Origin: Sinomonas cellulolyticus
GTDB lineage: Bacteria; Actinomycetota; Actinomycetes; Actinomycetales; Micrococcaceae
Direction: 5' to 3'
DNA length: 64,000 bases
Assembly: GCF_014656475.1 (NCBI RefSeq)
Contig: NZ_BNCM01000013.1
Span: forward strand, 49,933 to 113,932
This document shows, piece by piece, positions 1 to 8,258 of this stretch; position 1 is the first letter of the stretch; each line of letters opens with the position of its first letter. The position numbers were made by a program, and so were the translations under genes. The notes beneath the pieces were generated by a model. That model worked only from the letters and a program-made list of their open reading frames with translations. It did not search any database and had not been told where the DNA came from.

Positions 1-671
1 TGCTGGCCCACGGTATGGCGGCCGTTGTACAGGTTCCACAGCTCGGGGCGCTGGTTGCGCGGGTCCCACTGGCCGAACTCGTCGCGCAAGGACAGGATGC
101 GCTCCTTGGCGCGGGCCTTGTCCTCGTCGCGGCGTCCGCCGCCGAACACGGCGTCGAACCTGTTGCGCTCGATCGCGTCCAGGAGCGGCACGGTCTGGAG
201 CGGGTTGCGGGTGCCGTCGGCGCGCTCGGCGAGCTCGCCGCGGTCGATGAACTCCTGCACGGAGCCGACCACGAGCTTGAGCCCAAGCCGCGCCACGGTC
301 CGGTCGCGGAAGTCGAGGACCTCGGGGAAGTTGTGGCCGGTGTCCACGTGCAGCACGGGGAACGGGATGCGGCCCGGCCAGAAGGCCTTCGCAGCCAGGT
401 GCAGCATGACCACGGAGTCCTTCCCGCCCGAGAACAGCATGGCGGGCCGCTCGAACTCGGCGACGACCTCGCGGATGATGTGGATCGACTCGGCCTCCAG
501 CGCGTCGAGCAGCGCGAGCGAGCTGCCAGCAGCCGGAGCCGGCACGGCCGCCCCCGCCCCTTCGCCGCGCGGCTGACCTACGGTCAGCCCAGCGCGCGGC
601 TCAGGAAGGTCCGAAGCCACTCCCGGCGCGGCCGTGCCGGCTCCGGAGATTTCTTCAACTCGAGTGCTCAT
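1..671 (-). CDS. cysD: Sulfate adenylyltransferase subunit 2 (CysD), partial
   Basis: Small subunit of ATP sulfurylase, which activates sulfate with ATP to adenylylsulfate together with the GTPase CysN in the cytoplasm. The first 223 codons are present; the C-terminus lies beyond the left edge. The PP-loop ATP pyrophosphatase motif SGGKDS is at residues 81-86, followed by the family stretches HVDTGHNFPE and GGGRRDEDKAR. The first ~50 residues are an Ala/Gly/Pro-rich extension before the conserved start around residue 52. The ATG overlaps the cysH stop as ATGA (668-671), so translation is probably coupled. Identity is firm; only the exact N-terminus could be debated. Confidence 0.95.
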   Translation of the reverse strand, partial: MSTRVEEISGAGTAAPGVASDLPEPRAGLTVGQPRGEGAGAAVPAPAAGSSLALLDALEAESIHIIREVVAEFERPAMLFSGGKDSVVMLHLAAKAFWPGRIPFPVLHVDTGHNFPEVLDFRDRTVARLGLKLVVGSVQEFIDRGELAERADGTRNPLQTVPLLDAIERNRFDAVFGGGRRDEDKARAKERILSLRDEFGQWDPRNQRPELWNLYNGRHTVGQ

Positions 672-1378
672 ACGTGGAGTCCGCATTCTGTCTTGTCGGT
701 GCCGGACCAGCGCCCGGCTCGGGGGTCCTCTCCTGGGGCGACGGGGCGCGTACACGGCGCACAGCCGATGGAGGGGTAGCCCTGGGCAAGGAGGGGATTG
801 ACGGGCAGGAGGTTGTCCTCGGAGTACTGCACAAGCTGGTCGAAGGACCACGGCGCGACGGGGTTGACCTTGACGAGGCCGTTCTTCTCGTCCCAGACCA
901 CGAGCGGCGTGTTGGTGCGGGTCGGCGCCTCGTCGCGGCGCACCCCCGTGAACCACAGCTCGTACCGGGCCAGCGACCGCTGCAGCGGCTCGACCTTGCG
1001 CAGCCCACAGCAGCGCCCGGGATCGCGGGCAAAGAGGTCCTTGCCCTCGGCGGCATCCTGCTCCGCGACGGTCTGCCTCGGCGTCACGTCGACGATGTTC
1101 ACGCGCAGGTTCTCGGCGACCTCGTTGCGGGTCGTGTAGGTCTCCGGGAAGTGGTAGCCGGTGTCGAGGAAGAGGACGTCGACGCCGGGGAGCTGGTCGG
1201 CAACCAGGGCGGGCAGCACGGCGTCGGCCATCGAGCAGGCGACGGCGGCGGCATCCACCGCGAAGTTCCTCGCCACCCAGCCGATCACCTCCTCGGCGGA
1301 GGCGTCCCAGCCGAGTTCGACCGCGCCAGCCTCGGCGAGCGCCTTCAGCTCGGCTGTCGGCCGCTTGGCGGGGCTCAC
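668..1378 (-). CDS. cysH: Adenylylsulfate (APS) reductase, CysH family, 4Fe-4S type
   Basis: Reduces activated sulfate to sulfite using thioredoxin. The protein is 236 aa. Cys123-Cys124 (RCCGLRK) and Cys206/Cys209 (CAPC) form the four-cysteine set that binds a [4Fe-4S] cluster in bacterial APS reductases, and the C-terminal ECGLH (231-235) carries the catalytic Cys232. The cluster cysteines indicate APS rather than PAPS as substrate, which fits the absence of a cysC gene here. The GTG start at 1378 overlaps the sulfite reductase stop (GTGA), and the stop overlaps the cysD ATG, so the three genes form one coupled unit. A longer upstream reading would run inside the sulfite reductase gene and was not used. 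Confidence 0.95.
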   Translation of the reverse strand: MSPAKRPTAELKALAEAGAVELGWDASAEEVIGWVARNFAVDAAAVACSMADAVLPALVADQLPGVDVLFLDTGYHFPETYTTRNEVAENLRVNIVDVTPRQTVAEQDAAEGKDLFARDPGRCCGLRKVEPLQRSLARYELWFTGVRRDEAPTRTNTPLVVWDEKNGLVKVNPVAPWSFDQLVQYSEDNLLPVNPLLAQGYPSIGCAPCTRPVAPGEDPRAGRWSGTDKTECGLHV

Positions 1379-3123
1379 TGGAGGGCCTCCTCGTCGGCGG
1401 CGTGCGCCCATTCGGCGAAGGTCTGCTCCTCGCCGGTGCGGTCGGCGAGGTAGCGGCGCGTGACACGCTCGACATAGTCGGGCAGGTCCTCGACCGTGAC
1501 CTTGAGGCCGCGCACGGTCCGTCCGGTACCGGCCTCCTCGCGTGAATCGGAGGCGAGGCCGCCGCCGAGGTGGACCTGGAAGCCGGGGGTCTGGCCGCCG
1601 TCGCCGTCGGGCAGGAGCTGGCCCTTGAGGCCGATGTCCGCCGTCTGGATCCGGGCGCACGAGTTGGGGCACCCGTTGATGTGCAGCGAGAGCGGGCGCA
1701 GCAGACGATTCACGTCGTCGTTCGCGGCGCCCTCCGAAGTCTCGGCGGGGAACCGCTTCTCGAGCTCGGCGATCGCAGCGGTCGCGGTGTCCTTCGTGTC
1801 CACGATGGCGAGCTTGCAGAACTCGATGCCGGTGCACGCGATCGTGGAGCGGCGCCACGGGCTCGGGTTCGCGTAGAGGCCGAGTTCCTCGAGCCCGGCG
1901 ACGAGCGAGTCGACGCGGTCCTGCTCGACGTCCAGCACCACGATCTTCTGGTGCGGGGTGGTGCGCAGCCGCGCCGAGCCGTGGGCCTCGATGAGGTCAG
2001 CCAGCTTCAGGAGGGTCTCGCCGGAGACGCGGCCCACGGTCGGCGTCGCGCCGATGTAGAAGCGGCCGTCCTTCTGGCGGTGCACGCCCACGTGGTCGCC
2101 CGGAGTGGTGGGCTTCTCGGCGGCGGGGCCGTCGGGCAGGGGCGTCTCGAGGTACTCGGTCTCGAGGACGTGCCGGAACTTCTCGGCGCCCCAGTCGGCC
2201 ACGAGGTACTTCAGGCGTGCGCGGTTGCGCAGGCGGCGGTAGCCGTAGTCGCGGAAGATGCTCGTGACGCCGACCCACACCTCGGCCGCGCGCGAGGGCT
2301 CCACGAAGGCGCCGAGCCGGACGGAGAGGTGCGCCGACGTCGAGAGGCCACCGCCCACCCACAGGTCGTAGCCGGGCCCGAGCTCGGGGTGGACCACGCC
2401 GATGAGCGCGAAGTCGTTGATCTCGTGCACGACGTCCTGGGAGGGGTGGCCCGTGATCGCCGTCTTGTACTTGCGCGGCAGGTTCGCGAAGCTCTCGTCG
2501 CCGATGTAGCGGTCCGCGATCTCGCGGATGGCAGGGGTGGGGTCGAGGATCTCGTCGGCGGCGATGCCGGCCACCGGGGAGCCGAGGATCACGCGCGGCA
2601 CGTCGCCGCACGCCTCGGTGGTGCGCAGGCCCACGGACTCGAGGCGGCGCCAGATCTCCGGAACGTTCTCGATCTCCACCCAGTGCAGCTGGATGTTCTG
2701 GCGGTCCGTGATGTCCGCCGTGCCGCGGGCGAAGTCGCGGGAGATGCCGCCGATCACCCGGAGCTGCTCCGTGGTGAGCGCCCCGCCGTCGATCCGCACC
2801 CGCATCATGAAGTAGCGGTCCTCGAGCTCGTGCGGCTCAAGGGTGGCGGTCTTGCCGCCGTCGATCCCTGGCTTGCGCTGGGTGTAGAGGCCCCACCAGC
2901 GGAAGCGACCGTGGAGGTCGGTCGGGTCGATCGAGTCGAAGCCGCCCGCGGCGTAGACCGTCTCGATCCGCTCGCGGACGCTGAGGCCGCCGTCCTCCTG
3001 CTTCCACACCTCGTTGGAGTTCAGCGGGGCGGTGCCGTCCACCTTCCACTGGCCGTTGGGCTTCGCGGCGCGCGGCTTGGGGGTCCTGGCCTCCGTGCGG
3101 GGGCGGGTGGCTGTCTCGGTCAT
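1375..3123 (-). CDS. Assimilatory sulfite reductase (ferredoxin), siroheme/4Fe-4S
   Basis: Six-electron reduction of sulfite to sulfide. The 582 aa length suits the monomeric actinobacterial enzyme (SirA/NirA type). Cluster and siroheme cysteines are at 430, 436, 485 and 489, in ACTGIEFC and GCPNSC. Tyr80 and Cys172 sit in positions that resemble the Tyr-Cys crosslink described for the mycobacterial enzyme; that is an inference from local sequence. The first 25 residues are basic and low-complexity. It is the first gene of the sir-cysH-cysD unit, 223 nt downstream of an MFS gene, with a large palindrome in the gap. Nitrite reductase is an alternative for the family, but the cysH/cysD neighbours argue for sulfite. 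Confidence 0.93.
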   Translation of the reverse strand: MTETATRPRTEARTPKPRAAKPNGQWKVDGTAPLNSNEVWKQEDGGLSVRERIETVYAAGGFDSIDPTDLHGRFRWWGLYTQRKPGIDGGKTATLEPHELEDRYFMMRVRIDGGALTTEQLRVIGGISRDFARGTADITDRQNIQLHWVEIENVPEIWRRLESVGLRTTEACGDVPRVILGSPVAGIAADEILDPTPAIREIADRYIGDESFANLPRKYKTAITGHPSQDVVHEINDFALIGVVHPELGPGYDLWVGGGLSTSAHLSVRLGAFVEPSRAAEVWVGVTSIFRDYGYRRLRNRARLKYLVADWGAEKFRHVLETEYLETPLPDGPAAEKPTTPGDHVGVHRQKDGRFYIGATPTVGRVSGETLLKLADLIEAHGSARLRTTPHQKIVVLDVEQDRVDSLVAGLEELGLYANPSPWRRSTIACTGIEFCKLAIVDTKDTATAAIAELEKRFPAETSEGAANDDVNRLLRPLSLHINGCPNSCARIQTADIGLKGQLLPDGDGGQTPGFQVHLGGGLASDSREEAGTGRTVRGLKVTVEDLPDYVERVTRRYLADRTGEEQTFAEWAHAADEEALQ

Positions 3124-3185
3124 GCGTTCGAGGGTACGGACCGCGCGGCGGCCACTCCATGGGCCTGCAACGAGGGGTCACCGAA

Positions 3186-3200
3186 CGACGCATTTCGTCG
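3186..3200. promoter_or_regulatory. Short inverted repeat in the sulfite reductase leader
   Basis: CGACG-N5-CGTCG lies 63 nt upstream of the sulfite reductase start, where a repressor of sulfur assimilation would be expected to bind. No regulator gene is nearby, and in DNA this GC-rich a five-base arm can occur by chance, so this is only a candidate operator. Confidence 0.2.
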
Positions 3201-3261
3201 CACTCGCGGTCATCTCGGGCGGGTCCCTTGACTCCCGCTCCCGCGCTCGTGCGCGCCGTCC

Positions 3262-3324
3262 CGCGAAATGTTGAGTTGAGCAGGATGAAAGCGCACTGCA
3301 CCCTGCTCAGATCAACATTTCGCG
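3262..3324. repeat. 63-nt interrupted palindrome between MFS gene and sulfite reductase
   Basis: The outer arms CGCGAAATGTTGA (3262-3274) and TCAACATTTCGCG (3312-3324) match perfectly over 13 bp. After a 3x3 mismatch bulge, the inner arms GAGCAGG (3278-3284) and CCTGCTC (3302-3308) match perfectly over 7 bp around a 17-nt loop. It lies just after the stop of the MFS gene and before the sulfite reductase leader on the same strand. There is no T-tract, so it could be a factor-independent hairpin terminator, an mRNA-stabilising end, or a dispersed palindromic element. Its AT-rich arms stand out from the surrounding DNA. Confidence 0.75.
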
Positions 3325-3346
3325 TGACGGCCGGCGCTGCACCGGG

Positions 3347-4549
3347 TCAGGCGCCGAACGAGGTCCAGGGCCGGCGTGCCCCGTAGCGGCGCAGCCACAG
3401 GGCCAGCCCCGCGCAGACCAGGTAGCCGGCGCCCACGGTGAGCCACCCGGCGTCGTACGAGCCCGTGGCGTCGGCGAGGACGCCCATGATCAGGGGCCCG
3501 AGCGAGAACCCCGTGTACATCCCGGCCGCGAGCACGCCGGAGGCCACGCCGATCCTGTCCGCGGGGACAACCACGAGGGTGGCCGCGTTGGTGATGACGT
3601 TGGCGCCCAGGACGGTCGCCCCGTGCAGAGCCACCCCGATCCAAATGAGGGCTGGCTGGTGCCACACTCCCGCTCCCATGAGGCACAGCACGCCCACCAC
3701 CGCGCCGAGGGCAAGCGCGAAGAGCAGGCCGGACGGCCGGGCACCGCGCGCCATCCGGCGCCCCCAGAGGATGCGCGAGGACACCCCCACGATCCCGGAG
3801 ACGCCTGCGGCCGCGCCAGCGAGCACGAGGGGGAAGTCCAGCTCCCGCACCGTGTAGAGCGGCAGGTACACGTTCGTGGCCTGCATGCCGAGGCCCGAGA
3901 AGAAGGCGAATCCCGCGAAGAGCCACACCGAGAACGGCAGCGGGCCGCCCGAGCGGTTCTCCTCGGCGGCCCGCGGCACCGGGGTCTCAGACGGGACCTG
4001 CGCGAACCCGTACACGAGCAGCCCCAGCGCGATGACGGCAGCGACACCGAACGCCCCCTGCCAGCCGAGCCACAGCGCCGCCGCAGGGAAGAACAGGCCC
4101 GAGAACAGCTGGCTCGCCTGCACCCCGGACTGCTTCACACCGATCCAGCCCGGCCGCATCCGCGGCGGCACACGGGTGACGATCACGCGGTTGGTGGTCG
4201 GGTTGGAGATGGACTGCGCCGGGCCAGCGAGGATGACCGCCACGAGGAGCACCCAGAACGCGTGCGCGAGCGCAGCGATGACAAGGGCCAGGGCCGTGCC
4301 GCCGAAGATCAGCACCAGCTGCGTGCGTGTCGTGGCACGGTCGCTGAGCCTGCCCAGCGAGAAGCTGCTCACCGCGGCAGACGCGAACACCGCCCCCGCG
4401 AGGAGGCCGAACTGCGACTGGCTCATCCCCAGGCTCGCGATCACCAGCGGGCTCATCGCGCTCAGGCCGTAGTTGAGCAGCGGCCCCACCCCCATGGCCG
4501 CGGCCAGGACCACGAGCAGGCCGACGCGCGGCTTCCCGACCTCGCTCAC
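3347..4549 (-). CDS. MFS transporter in the sulfur/siroheme cluster
   Basis: 400-residue integral membrane protein with about twelve hydrophobic segments and the MFS loop motif GRLSDRATTRTQ around residues 66-77, after TM2. There is a charged central loop near PSETPVPRAAEENRS. Its ATG overlaps the stop of the sirohydrochlorin chelatase gene (ATGA, 4546-4549), so the two are translated together. The neighbourhood suggests transport related to sulfur or siroheme metabolism, for example export of a sulfur compound or uptake of an oxyanion. Nothing in the sequence identifies the substrate. Family placement is secure; function is open. Confidence 0.85.
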   Translation of the reverse strand: MSEVGKPRVGLLVVLAAAMGVGPLLNYGLSAMSPLVIASLGMSQSQFGLLAGAVFASAAVSSFSLGRLSDRATTRTQLVLIFGGTALALVIAALAHAFWVLLVAVILAGPAQSISNPTTNRVIVTRVPPRMRPGWIGVKQSGVQASQLFSGLFFPAAALWLGWQGAFGVAAVIALGLLVYGFAQVPSETPVPRAAEENRSGGPLPFSVWLFAGFAFFSGLGMQATNVYLPLYTVRELDFPLVLAGAAAGVSGIVGVSSRILWGRRMARGARPSGLLFALALGAVVGVLCLMGAGVWHQPALIWIGVALHGATVLGANVITNAATLVVVPADRIGVASGVLAAGMYTGFSLGPLIMGVLADATGSYDAGWLTVGAGYLVCAGLALWLRRYGARRPWTSFGA

Positions 4550-5256
4550 GCGCGGGCGAGGGCGGCGTCGAAGCGGTCCAGGGCGATCTGCGCGATGACC
4601 GGCGCGGGCAGCAGGGGGGCGGTGACGGCGTCCGCCCCCGCCTTGGCGAGCTGGTCGTGGAAGTACCCCGGCGCGAGGAGGTAGGAGGCGATGAGGACGC
4701 GCACGGCGTCGTCCGCAGCTCCCGGCCGGGCCTCCTCGGCGCGCAGCTCCGCGACGGCCTCGGGCACCGTCGGCGAGGCGCTGGCGCCGTAGCCCGGCAC
4801 GATGCGGTGGGGAATGCGGTGGCGGAGCATGTCGGCGAGGGCCTCGACGTCCTGGGCGGCCTGCGGGTTGGAGGAGCCGGCTGCGGCGAGCACGACGGCG
4901 TCCTCCGGTCCCAGCCCCGCCTCACCGAGGCGCGCCGCGAGCAGGTCGGCGAGTCGCTCGTCCGGTCCCAGCGGCGCCGCCGCAAGCGTCTCCGGCCGCG
5001 ACCGCACGGCCCGCGCGATGTCCACCTTGACGTGGTAGCCGACGCTGAGCAGGAGAGGCACGACGACGGCCCTCGCCCCCGCGGGAAGGCCCGCCACGAC
5101 GTCGGGCAGCTCGGGACCGTGGACATCCACGTACGCGTCCAGCACGGTGAGGCCCGGACGGATGGCCCTGATCTGGTCGACGAGCGCGAGGACGGCGCCC
5201 CGCCCCTCACCGCTGCTCGTTCCGTGGGCACAGGCCACGAGGATGTCCTGGGTCAT
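4546..5256 (-). CDS. Sirohydrochlorin chelatase, CbiX/SirB family
   Basis: Inserts Fe2+ (or Co2+) into sirohydrochlorin; here iron is likely, giving the siroheme needed by the sulfite reductase downstream. The protein is 236 aa, the two-half single-chain CbiX length. The metal-binding His11 is in the N-terminal ACAHGTS motif, and His75 is in LLSVGYHVKVD; both are family hallmarks. It is the most upstream gene of the minus-strand sulfur block. The ATG at 5256 lies about 70 nt from the divergent SUKH gene, so the promoter must be in that short gap. Confidence 0.9.
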   Translation of the reverse strand: MTQDILVACAHGTSSGEGRGAVLALVDQIRAIRPGLTVLDAYVDVHGPELPDVVAGLPAGARAVVVPLLLSVGYHVKVDIARAVRSRPETLAAAPLGPDERLADLLAARLGEAGLGPEDAVVLAAAGSSNPQAAQDVEALADMLRHRIPHRIVPGYGASASPTVPEAVAELRAEEARPGAADDAVRVLIASYLLAPGYFHDQLAKAGADAVTAPLLPAPVIAQIALDRFDAALARA

Positions 5257-5326
5257 GAGCCGAGAGTACCGCCCGCCCGTTCACGCGACGGAAACCCGCG
5301 GGTCCGCCCAGACTAGGATGAAACCT

Positions 5327-5761
5327 ATGAACGAGATGTTCCTGGACCGGTTCCGCGCGCTTGTCCCCAAATACCTCGAGGATCCATGGCAGCCCGCAGA
5401 CGGCATCTCGGAGGCCGAGCTCGACGAGGCCCTCGAGGAGCACGCGTTCACGATCCCCCAGGCGCTGCGCGAGTTCTACCTCGCCCTCGGCGGATCCGAG
5501 CTCATGGAGGCCTACCACTACTTCTGGGACCCCGAGGAGCTTGAGGTCGACGACGAGGGCTTCCTCATGTTCCTCGAGGACGAGGACGAGCAGTTCACCT
5601 GGGGCTTCCGCGCCGGCGACCTGCGGGTCCCCGACCCGATCGTCTACCGCAAGAACAACGCGCGAGGCGAGTGGGTCTCCGAGGACGGGACCTTCTCGGA
5701 GTTCACCTTTGACATGTTCGAGTGGGTGTTCAGCGAGGACGACGAAGAGCCTGCAAACTGA
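5327..5761 (+). CDS. SMI1/KNR4 (SUKH) family protein
   Basis: Acidic 144-residue soluble protein with the SUKH pattern: an N-terminal helix with ISEAELDEALEEHAFTIPQ, then LREFYLALGGSE, then alternating strands ending in a Trp/Phe-rich acidic tail. SUKH proteins include immunity proteins of polymorphic toxins, but many stand alone with unknown roles. No toxin gene is adjacent. The start at 5327 is chosen because AGGATGAA gives a spaced ribosome site; an in-frame ATG at 5318 would add three residues. It is divergent from the siroheme chelatase and followed by a strong hairpin. Confidence 0.82.
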   Translation: MNEMFLDRFRALVPKYLEDPWQPADGISEAELDEALEEHAFTIPQALREFYLALGGSELMEAYHYFWDPEELEVDDEGFLMFLEDEDEQFTWGFRAGDLRVPDPIVYRKNNARGEWVSEDGTFSEFTFDMFEWVFSEDDEEPAN

Positions 5762-5855
5762 TTTACGTCTATCACTGGACTTTTTACAGATCTGTCATAC
5801 GCTGGTGATGGGTTCACTTCTTAGCCTCCAGTGAATCCGGGTGCGAACGGAAAAC

Positions 5856-5891
5856 GGCCCCGGGAATCGGCGATAGCCGAGTCCCGGGGCC
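5856..5891. terminator. Bidirectional terminator hairpin
   Basis: GGCCCCGGGA (5856-5865) pairs with TCCCGGGGCC (5882-5891), and an inner CGGC/GCCG stem closes a GATA loop. A short T-run follows on the plus strand. It lies between the convergent SUKH and cupredoxin genes and can serve both. Confidence 0.8.
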
Positions 5892-5955
5892 ACCGCCTTT
5901 AACGGCCTTCCCTACGGCCGAGGGTCACCTCCCGACGCCGCGACCCGGGCAGCGC

Positions 5956-6399
5956 TCATCTGACGCTCAGTGCACTGTGCATGTCTGAGTGGTACCGGCA
6001 GTGGTAGGGGTAGGTGCCTGGCCGCATGGGGGCGGTGAAGGACACGGACTGGCCCGGCTGGGCGACGCTGTCGAAGGAGCCGTCGTCCGCCGTGACGGTG
6101 TGGGGGCGGGAGTCCATATTCATCACAGTCACGACGGCGCCGGGCGTGACGGGGCCGGGGTCGGAGTATGCCGAGCCGGTGATGTGGACCGTCACGTGGC
6201 TGGCGCTGTCGGTGCTGGGGGTGGCGCCCATGGCCATCCCCGGTGCCATGCTGGCCGGCGCTGGGACGCGTGATGCGTGGCCAGCGTCGCGCCCGGCGTC
6301 GCTGACGGCGGCGGTGCAGGCCGCCGTGCCCAGGGCGGCCGCTCCGGCCAGGAGGGCCGCGGCGGCCAGACGGCGGCCGCGTGCGGGGAGGAGATCCAT
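5956..6399 (-). CDS. Cupredoxin-domain (blue copper) lipoprotein
   Basis: Exported small copper protein. A 28-residue signal peptide ends in LGTAAC with lipobox Cys28, then a Met-rich linker (MAPGMAMG, about 51-58), then a plastocyanin/azurin-like fold. The type 1 copper ligands are visible: His100 (SRPHTV), Cys134, His137 and Met140 in PYHCRYHSDM. A role in electron transfer or copper binding at the outer face of the membrane is inferred from the family. It is followed upstream on the same strand by a class F sortase (gap 38 nt) and two more exported proteins. Confidence 0.88.
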   Translation of the reverse strand: MDLLPARGRRLAAAALLAGAAALGTAACTAAVSDAGRDAGHASRVPAPASMAPGMAMGATPSTDSASHVTVHITGSAYSDPGPVTPGAVVTVMNMDSRPHTVTADDGSFDSVAQPGQSVSFTAPMRPGTYPYHCRYHSDMHSALSVR

Positions 6400-6437
6400 G
6401 GTGGTGTCCCTTCGAAGATGGGTCCGGCCCCGCAGGG

Positions 6438-7214
6438 TCAGGCGGGGTGGCTGGAGACGAGGTGGGCGTAGACGACGGTGTTGTCCAAGTACTCACCGGT
6501 GGCGGGGTCGTAGCCGCCGCAGGTGATCAGCCGGACCTCGGCCCGGTCCGCGTTGCGGTAGACCTCGACAGTCGGGAAGGCGGCCTTGTGGTAGATGTCG
6601 ACCCTGTCGACGGCGAACACGGCGGCGATGCGGTCGGCGCGGACCACGGTGACCTCGGCGCCGGGGGCGAGCTCGTGGAGGCGGTAGAAGACCCCGATCG
6701 GCGTCCCGATGGCGTTCACGTGGCCGAGGATGACGGCGGAGCCCGCCGTGCCGGGGTCAACGGAGCCGGTGTACCAGCCGGCCGGGGATCCGGGGGCTCC
6801 CGGGGGAACGGCGACCTCGCCGTCGGACTGGAGGCCCAGCTGGATCAGTGGCGTGTCCACCCCGATCGAGGGCGCCAGGAGCCGCACCGGCGCCGAGGCC
6901 GGCAGCACCGGCCCCGACGACGGCGCCGCAGCTGGCGACGGTCTAGCGGGGGCGGGCGTCCCCTCCGGGCTCGGGGCCTCCGACGGAGCGTCAGGGCCCG
7001 CCGGGGAGGCCAGGCCTGTGGGGGATGCCGGGCCCGTAGGTGATGCCGGGCCCGCGACCGCAGGCGGGGACGGGGCGGAGGGCTGGCCCGCGGCGGGGGT
7101 GCCGCGGGCCAGCCCGAGGCCGAGCACTGCTAGCCCGGCGACCAGCAGCATCGCGGCGAAGGCCGCCAGAACGGCCCACCCGCGGCCGCCTGCGCGTCGG
7201 TCTGCTCCCGTCAT
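6438..7214 (-). CDS. Class F sortase
   Basis: Membrane-anchored transpeptidase-family protein of 258 aa. There is one TM helix (about 13-35), then a ~70-residue Pro/Ala/Ser linker containing repeated SPTGPA units, then the sortase barrel from about residue 108. The catalytic pair is His165 (ILGHVN) and Cys232 (LITCGG). Aligned without gaps to the LITC block of Staphylococcus SrtA, the catalytic Arg position is Asn245 here, and no Arg occurs anywhere after Cys232. Either another residue stabilises the intermediate or activity is altered. No LPXTG-type sorting signal is obvious in the neighbouring exported proteins. Confidence 0.88.
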   Translation of the reverse strand: MTGADRRAGGRGWAVLAAFAAMLLVAGLAVLGLGLARGTPAAGQPSAPSPPAVAGPASPTGPASPTGLASPAGPDAPSEAPSPEGTPAPARPSPAAAPSSGPVLPASAPVRLLAPSIGVDTPLIQLGLQSDGEVAVPPGAPGSPAGWYTGSVDPGTAGSAVILGHVNAIGTPIGVFYRLHELAPGAEVTVVRADRIAAVFAVDRVDIYHKAAFPTVEVYRNADRAEVRLITCGGYDPATGEYLDNTVVYAHLVSSHPA

Positions 7215-7305
7215 GTCAGGTCCCTTTCCTCCGTTCGGGCCCCTTGCCCGACCCCGCCTCCGTCATGGCGATGCGGCCAGCAGGGCCTACTCAGGCCCGG
7301 CAGCG

Positions 7306-8079
7306 TCAGGCCTTGGCAACGGCGGCCCGGCGGCGCAGCGCGTAGGCTCCGCCTGCACCGGCAGCGGCTGCTGCCAGGAGCCCGGCACCGACCGCGACCA
7401 TGCCCGCGTCGAGTCCCTGCTGCTGGGCCGGGGCTGTGATGCCGGTCCCGGGTGCACCGGCGGGCATTGCCATGAGGGTGCCGCACAGCGCCGGCGAGGT
7501 CGCCGCCAGCGGGAGCGACGGAACCAGGTCGCTGGGCTCCTTCTGCGCCGCGGCGGGCAGAGTCGCCGGGTCCAGTCCGTGCACGACGACGACGGCGGTC
7601 CCCGACTTCAGCGCCGCCACGGTTTTCGAGTCCAGCGTGATGGTGCGCTGGTAGGTGTAGGAGGATCCCATCCCCGCCACCGCCAGGTCAGTGCCCGCGG
7701 CGGGGCTCGTGTCCCCGCTCGTGGACAGGGTCGCGCCAATGCCACCGTAGAACGGGGCACCCTCGGTGGTGCTGATCACCCCGTCGCCGCTGGTGTCCGC
7801 GCCCGGGCCGGGGCAGGTGCCCTTGGCGCCGATGTGGATGTGCTGCACGTGCGGGTACGGCTTGCCGTCGAAGGTCGCGGCGAGGCCGGAGACCTTCTCG
7901 GTCACCGTCGCCTGGTTCCCGTTCAGGGTGATCATCGCCGTGCCCGAGGCATTCGAGCCGTTGATGGACGCCAGATTCGCCTGGTAGGTGGTGCTGTCCG
8001 CTGCCATTGCCGGGGCCGTGGAAAGGGCCATCGCGCCGAACGCGAGGGCCGGGGCGATCAGGAAGGCTGACTTCTTCAT
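7306..8079 (-). CDS. CHRD-domain secreted protein with C-terminal membrane anchor
   Basis: 257 aa. A Sec signal peptide (1-27, ending in AMA-ADS) is followed by a domain with the CHRD hallmark HIHIG at 80-84. A low-complexity Ala/Pro region comes next, then a hydrophobic helix (about 225-247) with a terminal RRRAAVAKA tail. That end looks like a cell-wall sorting signal, but no LPXTG precedes it, so plain membrane anchoring is equally possible. CHRD domains are of unclear function in bacteria. The ATG at 8079 is chosen because the signal peptide begins there and GAAGGAA precedes it; reading further upstream adds unrelated basic residues. Neighbours: sortase downstream, lipoprotein upstream. 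Confidence 0.85.
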   Translation of the reverse strand: MKKSAFLIAPALAFGAMALSTAPAMAADSTTYQANLASINGSNASGTAMITLNGNQATVTEKVSGLAATFDGKPYPHVQHIHIGAKGTCPGPGADTSGDGVISTTEGAPFYGGIGATLSTSGDTSPAAGTDLAVAGMGSSYTYQRTITLDSKTVAALKSGTAVVVVHGLDPATLPAAAQKEPSDLVPSLPLAATSPALCGTLMAMPAGAPGTGITAPAQQQGLDAGMVAVGAGLLAAAAAGAGGAYALRRRAAVAKA

Positions 8080-8258
8080 GGTGTTTCCTTCGTCCTCGTT
8101 GTCGCGCCGCCCGCTTCGGACGGCGCCGGTCGCCGGGCCCAGGAACTGTCCGGCACAGGAGCATTCGGTGTGCTCGCGATCACGGATTGGTCTGCGGCGC
8201 AGGAAAGATGCCGAAGGGCCACCCCCTGGCGAGCGACCGGCCCCCTGCTGAGCGGTTC

